Shown piece after piece: positions 42,204 through 49,875 of a DNA stretch of 52,527 nucleotides. How positions within the stretch are numbered: the stretch's first letter is position 1; every line of letters starts with the position of its first letter. Below the pieces are notes generated by a model. That model had not been told where the DNA came from. It worked only from the letters and a program-made list of their open reading frames with translations, and did no database searches. Source of the DNA: CAXXIC01 sp964534355 (GTDB lineage Bacteria; Bacteroidota; Bacteroidia; Bacteroidales; UBA7332). The stretch covers positions 1-52,527 of the forward strand of contig CAZHNZ010000008.1 of assembly GCA_964534355.1 (NCBI GenBank), in the 5' to 3' direction. Position numbers and translations under genes: made by a program.

Positions 42204-42720
42204 GCAGATAAGAAAGCTTAATCATCAGAATCAAAGATCGAGAGATTTCGTTGATTTTGAGCAGATTAGAAAGACTTTGATTCTGTTTGAGCAGAATCAA
42301 ATTGATCAGGCAATTGATCTGGGCAGATTGCTAAATACAGATAATAAAGAATGCTACTTCTTTTGCTTTAGAAATAATGAAACTATAGATGAGGTAAAAG
42401 GCCGGTTTTTTTCATACTCAAAACAGAATATCGACTGGAAAGGATTCCCGAATGAGTCTGTCTGTAATAAATTTACCAGTTTGGATGAAAAATGCGATTT
42501 ACTCATTGACATTACAACAGATAAACACCTTTCTTTGTGCATATTATCTTCATTATCAAAACAAAAGCTTAAGATAGGAATTAAGAAAGAAGGCATTGAT
42601 ATTTACGATTTAATTTTAGAAGTTGAAAAAAATATTGACATTAAATTTCTTTCTAAGCAGATAATGTTTTATCTTCGCAGATTGAAAAGTCAACGAAAAG
42701 AATCTGATCAAAATATATGA
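42166..42720 (+). CDS. DUF6913-like hypothetical protein between ligA and dapA
   Basis: 184 residues, probably cytoplasmic. It is basic at the N terminus (LIRQIRKLNHQNQRSRDF) and has a central alternating region (YFFCFRNNETIDEVKGRFF, CDLLIDITTDKHLSLCILSSLSKQKLKIGI). I recognise it only as resembling Bacteroidota-specific DUF6913 proteins, which are often located beside dapA; no activity is known to me. It overlaps ligA at its start and dapA by 4 bases at its end, so all three are translationally linked. Confidence 0.75.
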   Translation: MIIDKIRELYLIRQIRKLNHQNQRSRDFVDFEQIRKTLILFEQNQIDQAIDLGRLLNTDNKECYFFCFRNNETIDEVKGRFFSYSKQNIDWKGFPNESVCNKFTSLDEKCDLLIDITTDKHLSLCILSSLSKQKLKIGIKKEGIDIYDLILEVEKNIDIKFLSKQIMFYLRRLKSQRKESDQNI

Positions 42721-43610
42721 TACAACAAAAACTAAAAGGCATGGGAGTAGCGTTGATTACTCCTTTTCGGGAAGATGAAACAGTAGATTATACTGCCCTG
42801 GGCAGATTAGTCGATTTTCAACTCAAAAATGAAACCGATTATCTCGTTGTTTTAGGTACTACAGCAGAAACTCCTACTCTAACAGAAGGCGAAAAAAAAG
42901 AAATTACCCGCTTTATTATTGAGAGGGTACAAGGCAGAATTCCCATTGTTTTAGGGGTGGGAGGTAACTGTACCAAAAATATAGTAGAAAAGCTCGAAAA
43001 TGAGCCATTTGAGGGTATTGATGCGATACTTTCTGTGGTTCCATACTACAATAAACCGACTCAAGAAGGGATATATCAGCACTATAAATCTGTTTCAAAG
43101 GCAACAAAATTGCCAATTATTCTCTACAATGTTCCCGGCAGAACAGGCGTAAATATGACTGCAGAGACGACTTTACGGCTAGCAAGAGAATGTAAAAACA
43201 TCGTGGCGATAAAGGAAGCATCTGGAAATATTACTCAAATGGACTCTATTATTAAGGATAAACCAAGTGATTTTTTGGTTATTTCCGGCGATGATGGAAT
43301 CACTTTTCCCCTAATAACACTGGGTGCTGTGGGTGTCATTTCTGTTATTGGAAATGCTTTTCCGAAGGAATTCAGCAAAATGGTGAGACTCGGATTAAAT
43401 GGTGATTTCGCTAGTGCTTTGCATATTCATCATGGATTTACCGAGCTTATTGACCTTCTGTTTGTGGATGGAAATCCGGCAGGAATAAAAAGTATGCTTC
43501 ATGCAATGGGCTATATCGAAAATATTCTTCGACTACCGTTAGTTCCAACACGAATTACTACTTATGAAAAGATGAGGAGTGTGCTCAATAATCTGAATAT
43601 AAAATGTTAA
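42717..43610 (+). CDS. dapA: 4-hydroxy-tetrahydrodipicolinate synthase
   Basis: 297 residues, first committed enzyme of the lysine/diaminopimelate pathway (pyruvate plus aspartate semialdehyde). TIM barrel with GVALITPF, LGTTAETPTL (the family's GTTGE region with a conservative Ala for Gly), ILYNVPGRTGVNM (catalytic Tyr) and the Schiff-base lysine K166 in VAIKEASGN. SGDDGITFPLITLGAVGVISV completes the fold. A clear terminator follows 17 bases after the stop codon. Confidence 0.97.
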   Translation: MIQQKLKGMGVALITPFREDETVDYTALGRLVDFQLKNETDYLVVLGTTAETPTLTEGEKKEITRFIIERVQGRIPIVLGVGGNCTKNIVEKLENEPFEGIDAILSVVPYYNKPTQEGIYQHYKSVSKATKLPIILYNVPGRTGVNMTAETTLRLARECKNIVAIKEASGNITQMDSIIKDKPSDFLVISGDDGITFPLITLGAVGVISVIGNAFPKEFSKMVRLGLNGDFASALHIHHGFTELIDLLFVDGNPAGIKSMLHAMGYIENILRLPLVPTRITTYEKMRSVLNNLNIKC

Positions 43611-43627
43611 TCGATAATTTCCAATTT

Positions 43628-43656
43628 AGGCTTGATGAAAATCAAGCCTTTTTTTA
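43628..43656 (+). terminator. Rho-independent terminator after dapA
   Basis: AGGCTTGAT and ATCAAGCCT form a perfect 9-bp stem closed by a GAAA tetraloop, followed directly by a run of seven T. A textbook intrinsic terminator for the ligA-dapA unit. The remaining 190 bases to the next promoter are AT-rich with no gene seen. Confidence 0.93.
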
Positions 43657-43843
43657 TGCACAAGCTTACAAGTCAAAATAAATACGAATCAATTTCACCA
43701 TAATCATCATTATGTTAAGTATAATATGTAAGATTCATATCTTTAGCATTTTAACCCTATTTAATAAGAAATGCAAATTTGAAAGCATAAAAAGAATCAG
43801 ATTATTACTTAAATAAAATGATCTTATATTTATCGACCAATAA

Positions 43844-43874
43844 TTGAAAACAAAATTGATATCAACTAAATTTG
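43844..43874 (+). promoter_or_regulatory. Promoter of the PatB-type aminotransferase gene
   Basis: TTG at 43844-43846 and TAAATTTG at 43867-43874 are 20 bases apart. Since the ATG is at 43887, the transcript would have a leader of only about 5-7 bases. Confidence 0.65.
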
Positions 43875-43886
43875 CAGAAAAAAGAA

Positions 43887-45056
43887 ATGAAGCAATATAA
43901 CTTTGATGAAATAATTGATAGAAAAGGGACCGGCGCATTGAAGATTGATTTGTGTAATGCCAGATTTGGCGCAGAAGATTTACTGCCACTTTGGGTTGCA
44001 GATATGGATTTTCGGACACCGGATTTTATCATGGAGGCTATTCGCAAAAGGGCCGATCATGAAATACTGGGATACACTATACGCACCAAAGAATATTACG
44101 ATTCGATTTTGGAATGGGTGGATAATCAATTTAAGTGGAGAATTGAGCAAAGGTGGATTGGTTTTGTTCCCGGAATTGTCCCCGGAATTGCATTTGCAAT
44201 AAATGCATTTTCAGAAAAAGGTGATAATATCATCGTTCAACCACCCATCTACCCACCATTTATGAGCGTCCCTGCCAATAATGGCAGAGAAGTACGCTAC
44301 AATCCTCTTATTCTGAGAAATGGACAATTTGAAATCGATTTTGATAATTTCGAAAGTTGTATAGACAATAAAACTAAGATATTTATATTGTGTAATCCGC
44401 ATAATCCCGGCGGAAAAGTATGGAAAAAGGTTGATTTAGAACGAATTGCTCAGATATGCAAACAGCATAATATACTGGTTGTATCGGATGAAATACATGC
44501 TGATATGGTACTTAGTGGACATAAACATTACCCCTTCCCTACTGTATCTGCAGATGCATTCGGAAATTGTATCACCTTTATGGCACCCAGCAAAACATTT
44601 AATATGGCCGGACTAGCTTCATCATCGTATATTATACCTAATCCGGAAATAAGAAATAGGTTTGCCCAATACATTGAATCATTGGAGATTGGTGGTGGAA
44701 ATATTTTTGCATTCTCAGCCACTATAGCCGCATATAAACACGGGGCTGACTGGTTGAAACAAATGTTGACGTATGTAGAAGGGAATATTCAGTTTGTTGA
44801 TGAATATCTAAAAAAGAATTTACCCAAGATACATGCCATAATACCGGAAGCCTCATTTTTAATTTGGTTAGATTTCAGAGAGCTAAATTTGTCCAAAGAA
44901 AATCTAAGAACAAAACTTATTCAGGAAGCTCATTTGGCTTTTAATGATGGCATAAGCTTTGGACCCGGCGGGGAAGGATTTCAGCGCATAAATGTTGGGT
45001 GTTCCAGATTAATTCTGGAAGAAGCTATGAAAAGATTATACAATGTTTTCAAATAG
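43887..45056 (+). CDS. PatB/MalY-type pyridoxal-phosphate aminotransferase, putative C-S lyase
   Basis: 389 residues, fold-type I PLP enzyme. MalY/PatB members split cystathionine or related C-S bonds; which substrate applies here cannot be told. Visible: LPLWVADMDFRTPDFIMEA near the N terminus, GIVPGIAFAINAF, VQPPIYPPF, LCNPHNPGGKVW, VVSDEIHADMVL and the PLP lysine K236 in APSKTFNMAGL. Toward the end SFLIWLDFREL contacts the carboxylate. ATG 43887 is preferred; a TTG at 43872 overlaps the -7 promoter box and would lie upstream of the predicted transcript. The convergent gene is also a sulfur-amino-acid enzyme. Confidence 0.9.
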   Translation: MKQYNFDEIIDRKGTGALKIDLCNARFGAEDLLPLWVADMDFRTPDFIMEAIRKRADHEILGYTIRTKEYYDSILEWVDNQFKWRIEQRWIGFVPGIVPGIAFAINAFSEKGDNIIVQPPIYPPFMSVPANNGREVRYNPLILRNGQFEIDFDNFESCIDNKTKIFILCNPHNPGGKVWKKVDLERIAQICKQHNILVVSDEIHADMVLSGHKHYPFPTVSADAFGNCITFMAPSKTFNMAGLASSSYIIPNPEIRNRFAQYIESLEIGGGNIFAFSATIAAYKHGADWLKQMLTYVEGNIQFVDEYLKKNLPKIHAIIPEASFLIWLDFRELNLSKENLRTKLIQEAHLAFNDGISFGPGGEGFQRINVGCSRLILEEAMKRLYNVFK

Positions 45057-45066
45057 TATTTTATTT

Positions 45067-45114
45067 AAAAGTGAGATAGCTTCTTTATAACTAAAGAAAA
45101 ACTATCTCACTTTT
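45067..45114. terminator. Bidirectional terminator between the two PLP-enzyme genes
   Basis: AAAAGTGAGATAG and CTATCTCACTTTT form a perfect 13-bp stem with a 22-base loop; the A-run and T-run at the ends suit both converging genes. Confidence 0.85.
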
Positions 45115-45136
45115 TTGATTTTTTTGAAAGGTTATT

Positions 45137-46399
45137 TTACTTATTGTTGTAAACGGCTTCCAATGCCTGATAAATATCCTGAAGTAAATCATTAGGGTCC
45201 TCTAAACCAACAGAAAAACGAATCAATGTATCATCAATAGCCATTTCCTGACGCTGAATATCGGTAAAAGTACCGTATATCGTAGATGCCGGATGGATAA
45301 TCAATGAACGATTATCAAACAGATTTGTAGCTCTCTTGATTAACTTCAGATTATTTAAGAATTTAAAACAGATCTCTTTTGATTCCAGACAGAAAGTTAG
45401 CATAGATCCGGGGAACTGACCAAACTGAGCTTTGCTCACCTCAAAAAATGGATTATCAGACAACCCTGTATAATTGACCGATTTGATCAATCTGAAGGAC
45501 TGTAACTCAGATGCTATTTGAAGACAACTGGATGATGATCTTGTATATCTCACTTCCAATGTTTCGATACCCAGAGATTGCATATATGCTGCATGTGGAG
45601 ACATATATGCACCCAGATTTCGATGTATCTCTTTGCGCAGTTTTGCTGTAAAGCTCATTTTCCCGAACTGTGAGGAGATCGGTTCTAGTTTTTTTGAGTA
45701 CTTCCAATCAAAAGTACCATAATCAATAATCAGGCCTCCCAGACCGGTTCCTCCACCCGACAGATACTTTGTACTTGATACTAATTCAATATTTATTCCA
45801 AACTTTTTTGCATCAAAACAAACGAATGGAATCACGGTTGTATCTGCCACCAAGGGGACATTTTTTGATTTTGCAATCGATGAAACAACCATTAAATCAG
45901 CAACTTCCAGATGTGGATTAGTGAGTATTTCCAAGAATACAGCACATGTATTTTCATCTATTGAATCTTCAATCTCTTTTGGATTTGTAAAATCACAGAA
46001 CCTGATTTCGACCCCAAAAGAAGACAATGTTGATTTAAAGAAAGAATAGGTATTTCCAAATAGGTGTGGCGAAGATACAATATTGGCTCCGCAGTAAGCC
46101 AGTTCTAGAAATGTATTTGAAATAGCTGCCATTCCTGAATTGAGCGAAGTAACACTTAACGCATCAGTTATACCACGAACTCTCTGTTCGAAATTAGCGA
46201 CTGTAGGATTTGTGATTCTTGAATAAGTATGATCAGACGAAAGGCCTAAAAAAGCATCCGCCATTTGCTCTGCAGTATCAAATTCAAAAGCTACATTTTC
46301 GTAAACCGGAACCTGTAAAGCATTGAAAGCATCTTTTTTTGCATATTGAGTATGAATAACCCTGGTTGCAAAACCCTGTTTTTTTGTATTTAAATCCAT
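45137..46399 (-). CDS. O-acetylhomoserine sulfhydrylase-like PLP enzyme (Cys/Met metabolism family)
   Basis: 420 residues read leftward (MDLNTKKQGFATRVIHTQY). Cys/Met-metabolism PLP family; length and sequence favour O-acetylhomoserine (thiol)-lyase (MetY) over cystathionine gamma-synthase, but the call is not certain. Motifs: PVYENVAFEFDTAEQ, YSRITNPTVANFEQRV, SLNSGMAAISNTFLEL, ADTTVIPFV and the PLP lysine K211 in SSTKYLSGGGTGLGG, then RFSVGLEDPNDLLQDI at the end. It would make homocysteine from an acylhomoserine and sulfide. It is convergent with the PatB-type gene; the Smr-domain gene lies 39 bases upstream on the same strand. Confidence 0.9.
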   Translation of the reverse strand: MDLNTKKQGFATRVIHTQYAKKDAFNALQVPVYENVAFEFDTAEQMADAFLGLSSDHTYSRITNPTVANFEQRVRGITDALSVTSLNSGMAAISNTFLELAYCGANIVSSPHLFGNTYSFFKSTLSSFGVEIRFCDFTNPKEIEDSIDENTCAVFLEILTNPHLEVADLMVVSSIAKSKNVPLVADTTVIPFVCFDAKKFGINIELVSSTKYLSGGGTGLGGLIIDYGTFDWKYSKKLEPISSQFGKMSFTAKLRKEIHRNLGAYMSPHAAYMQSLGIETLEVRYTRSSSSCLQIASELQSFRLIKSVNYTGLSDNPFFEVSKAQFGQFPGSMLTFCLESKEICFKFLNNLKLIKRATNLFDNRSLIIHPASTIYGTFTDIQRQEMAIDDTLIRFSVGLEDPNDLLQDIYQALEAVYNNK

Positions 46400-46438
46400 A
46401 TAAAATATTGTTGCAAATAAAAATCTGAGAAAATATTT

Positions 46439-47491
46439 TTATTTTATAGTAACTAATGTTGCTCCAAATCCATACTCTTTAAAAGAAGCATCCTGAAACT
46501 GATAATTTTTATATTTGAAACGAAGTTCATCGACTATTGCTTTTCGAAGCACCCCCTCCCCTTTTCCGTGAATAAAAACAATTTTCTTTCCTTTCTCGTT
46601 TTTATATTGAGCGAGAATAGATCTAAATTTATCTAGTTGCAGCTGAATGATATCTGAATTTGAAAGACCTGTGGTATTATCCAGTAATTCAGAAACATGT
46701 AAATCTACTTCTAAAATAGCATTTAGCGATTTCTTCTCGATGGGTTGAATTCTCGGTCTTTCAGCCGATTTCTTATCCAACATGGCCAACTCTAACTCCC
46801 GTGGGGAAACCTCAATTTGTCTTTCAGGCTTGTCATTTCGAACAATTGGAAGCATTATGGCATCATCTTCGAAATAGTCGTTCTCGCAAAAACTATGAAG
46901 TTTATAGAATTTAACTGTATCTATTTTATGCTCTACCGAAACGGGGAATTTAAATCTAAAAACTTTACCTTGTTTGAACGCGACAAACTGCACAGTTATA
47001 CGTTCTAAATCATTTAATTGTTCTTTACCAAACTCCTCTACAAATAGTTTTTGGTTGGGTTCTACGATTCCCGCATAACGCAATTTCCAAAAATCGGCCT
47101 GCTTACTCATATACGAGAACTGCAAAAAATAGTTGCTATCATTAACTATAAATGCCTCAAACCTACTATTAGAAAGACTTTTAGGCTCCATTGGAAGAAA
47201 TGCGAGATAGACATTTAAAACATCTCCTTCGCGAGTTTCAACCACTCTGGAATATACAGGCGAATCTACCCCTATTTTTTTAACCGGCGCATGAGGTGCT
47301 TCCGGTGACTTCTCTTTTTCTTTTGAAGAATTAGAAACCGGATTTATAATCACACACTCACGAATAAGTACGGGTGTATCGAATCCATCTTCCTCTTCTA
47401 CCTCAACAGTTTCTTTATTAATAAAACGCTTAACTACTCCCCCACCGGTTGAATTTAAGAAGCGTACCTTGTCTCCAATTTTTAATGCCAT
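46439..47491 (-). CDS. DUF2027 and Smr-domain protein
   Basis: 350 residues from ATG 47491 (MALKIGDKVRFLNSTGGGVV; another ATG lies two codons upstream at 47497). The N-terminal small beta-barrel (ETVEVEEEDGFDTPVLI) and middle beta domain match Bacteroidota DUF2027 proteins. The C terminus is a Smr domain with VDLHVSEL and FIHGKGEGVLRKAI, the MutS2/Smr-type motif linked to nicking endonuclease or RNA cleavage activity. A role in DNA or ribosome-associated RNA processing is inferred. Same strand as the sulfhydrylase gene, which follows after 39 bases. Confidence 0.88.
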   Translation of the reverse strand: MALKIGDKVRFLNSTGGGVVKRFINKETVEVEEEDGFDTPVLIRECVIINPVSNSSKEKEKSPEAPHAPVKKIGVDSPVYSRVVETREGDVLNVYLAFLPMEPKSLSNSRFEAFIVNDSNYFLQFSYMSKQADFWKLRYAGIVEPNQKLFVEEFGKEQLNDLERITVQFVAFKQGKVFRFKFPVSVEHKIDTVKFYKLHSFCENDYFEDDAIMLPIVRNDKPERQIEVSPRELELAMLDKKSAERPRIQPIEKKSLNAILEVDLHVSELLDNTTGLSNSDIIQLQLDKFRSILAQYKNEKGKKIVFIHGKGEGVLRKAIVDELRFKYKNYQFQDASFKEYGFGATLVTIK

Positions 47492-47597
47492 TTTCAATGA
47501 AATATTAATGAACTACAAAGATGAACATTCTTGTCGGTAAAATCAACTATTTAACTTAATAAAACAGCAAATGAGTCGTCAATTGGAATATTAGTAC

Positions 47598-47605
47598 TAT
47601 TTTTG
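47598..47605 (+). promoter_or_regulatory. uvrB: Candidate -7 box for uvrB
   Basis: TATTTTTG matches TAnnTTTG, 83 bases before the uvrB ATG. A TTG at 47583 is too close to be a -33 element. No SOS-type operator was recognised. Confidence 0.35.
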
Positions 47606-47688
47606 TGTAAAGCAGTGAGCGTAAAAATATACCAATATTTACATTATTCTGTCTTCTATATATCAGAATATAATATCCCTGTAGAACA

Positions 47689-49701
47689 ATGGATTTTTTA
47701 ATTATATCGGACTATCAGCCGACCGGAGATCAACCGGAAGCTATCAGATTGCTTTCAAAAGGAATAATTGAAGGAATTGAGTATCAAACTCTTTTGGGTG
47801 TAACTGGTTCGGGTAAGACATTTACCGTAGCAAATATCATAGAGAAAGTACAAAAGCCGACCTTGGTTTTGAGTCATAATAAAACCCTTGCAGCACAACT
47901 TTATGGTGAGTTTAAAAATTTTTTCCCAAAGAATGCGGTAGAATATTTTGTTTCATATTATGACTATTATCAGCCGGAAGCATATCTTCCGGGATCAGAT
48001 ACATATATTGAAAAGGATTTAGCAATTAACGAAGAGCTGGAAAAACTTAGATTATCGACTACATCTTCGTTGCTATCTGGAAGAAAAGATGTACTTGTTG
48101 TTTCGTCTGTCTCTTGTTTATTCGGTATAGGTAATCCGGAAGATTTTCACAGTAATGTAATAAAAGTAAATTGCGGACAAAAGATTACGCGCAATGCTTT
48201 TCTGCGCAGTCTGGTAGATTCCCTTTATTCGCGTAACGAAGTATCATTAAGCCATGGTAATTTCAGGGTAAAAGGTGATACAGTCGATATTTATTTGGCT
48301 TATTCCGATTTGATATTAAGAGTAATATTTTGGGGAGATGAAATTGAAACTATTGAAACAGTTGATCCAATCAGCGGATTAACATTATCGATATTAGATA
48401 ATTACAACATCTATCCGGCAAATTTATTTGTCACTACAAAAGAGAGATTAAACAGGGCGATTGCTGAAATTGAACTTGACTTAGGCAGACAGGTTGATTT
48501 TTTTCAGTCGATAGGAAAGCCATATGAAGCAAAACGAATATATGAACGCGTGACCTACGATCTGGAGATGATTCGCGAAGTAGGACATTGTTCCGGTATC
48601 GAGAACTATTCCCGTTATTTTGATGGTAGAGAACCCGGAAGCAGGCCCTTTTGTCTGATTGATTATTTCCCGAAAGATTTTCTGGTAATAATTGATGAGA
48701 GCCATGTTACCATACCGCAAATTCGGGGGATGTATGGTGGCGATCATTCCCGAAAAGAAAATTTGGTAGAGTATGGTTTCAGATTACCTGCAGCAATAGA
48801 TAACAGACCTTTGAGGTTTGAAGAGTTTGAGGAGCTGGCCAAACAGGTAATATACGTTAGTGCAACACCGGCAGATTATGAATTGATAAAATCGGAAGGT
48901 GTAGTTGTTGAACAGGTAATTCGACCAACCGGATTGTTGGATCCCATTATTGAGGTAAGACCAAGTCTCAATCAGATAGATGATTTGATGGAAGAGATTC
49001 AAAAACGAATTGAAGTAGATGAAAGAATACTCATAACTACCTTAACAAAACGGATGGCAGAAGAGTTAAACAGTTATCTGGGCAGACTTGGGTTCCGCTG
49101 TAACTATATACACTCTGATGTAGAGACATTAGACCGAATTAGAATAATGGAAGATTTGCGGAACGGGCTTTTTGATGTGCTGATAGGTGTAAACTTATTA
49201 AGAGAAGGATTAGATTTGCCGGAAGTATCATTGGTAGCCATACTGGATGCTGATAAAGAAGGTTTTTTGAGATCTCACAGATCATTGACTCAAACGGCCG
49301 GACGTGCAGCGAGAAATCTAAACGGAAAAGTAATTATGTATGCCGATAAGATAACAGAGAGCATGCGAAAAACGATAGAAGAAACAAACAGACGCAGAGA
49401 AAAACAGTTGGCATACAATGAAGAAAACGGTATTACCCCACAAGCAATACGCAAATCTGTAAACTCGATGATGGGCGATGATCCAATGCGTAAATCTCAT
49501 GCATATGTAGAGAAAGAGACAACAACGGTTGCTGCAGATCCTGTTATTCAATACATGAGTAAATCTCAATTGGAAAAGACAATAGAACGCACCCGAAAAT
49601 TAATGCAGGAAGCAGCCAAGAAACTTGAATTTATGGAAGCTGCTCAATACAGAGATGAGCTCATTAAACTGGAAGATCTTTTACCATCAAAACAAATCTG
49701 A
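47689..49701 (+). CDS. uvrB: Excinuclease ABC subunit B
   Basis: 670 residues, damage-verification helicase of nucleotide excision repair. It begins LIISDYQPTGDQPEAIRLLSK, Walker A GVTGSGKTFT near residue 40, then the beta-hairpin region YYDYYQPEAYLPGSDTYIEKD with the conserved tyrosines, the DEAD-type LVIIDESHVTIPQ, helicase motifs LREGLDLPEVSLVAILDADKEG and SLTQTAGRAARN, and the C-terminal UVR motif (KLMQEAAKKLEFMEAAQYRDEL) that contacts UvrC. Complete; ATG at 47689. Confidence 0.98.
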   Translation: MDFLIISDYQPTGDQPEAIRLLSKGIIEGIEYQTLLGVTGSGKTFTVANIIEKVQKPTLVLSHNKTLAAQLYGEFKNFFPKNAVEYFVSYYDYYQPEAYLPGSDTYIEKDLAINEELEKLRLSTTSSLLSGRKDVLVVSSVSCLFGIGNPEDFHSNVIKVNCGQKITRNAFLRSLVDSLYSRNEVSLSHGNFRVKGDTVDIYLAYSDLILRVIFWGDEIETIETVDPISGLTLSILDNYNIYPANLFVTTKERLNRAIAEIELDLGRQVDFFQSIGKPYEAKRIYERVTYDLEMIREVGHCSGIENYSRYFDGREPGSRPFCLIDYFPKDFLVIIDESHVTIPQIRGMYGGDHSRKENLVEYGFRLPAAIDNRPLRFEEFEELAKQVIYVSATPADYELIKSEGVVVEQVIRPTGLLDPIIEVRPSLNQIDDLMEEIQKRIEVDERILITTLTKRMAEELNSYLGRLGFRCNYIHSDVETLDRIRIMEDLRNGLFDVLIGVNLLREGLDLPEVSLVAILDADKEGFLRSHRSLTQTAGRAARNLNGKVIMYADKITESMRKTIEETNRRREKQLAYNEENGITPQAIRKSVNSMMGDDPMRKSHAYVEKETTTVAADPVIQYMSKSQLEKTIERTRKLMQEAAKKLEFMEAAQYRDELIKLEDLLPSKQI

Positions 49702-49875
49702 AAGAGTTATATTCATATTTACAATCCATCTGTTTGTGGGTTTTATAGAAAAAGGTGTCAATTATGGAAAATTTGTCTAAATATAAGAGCAATAAATAAA
49801 CCTTTAACCCCATAAGCGGTCAAACATGCATGAATTGATTCCCCACATTTATACAACCACTAAATCGACCGTCTG

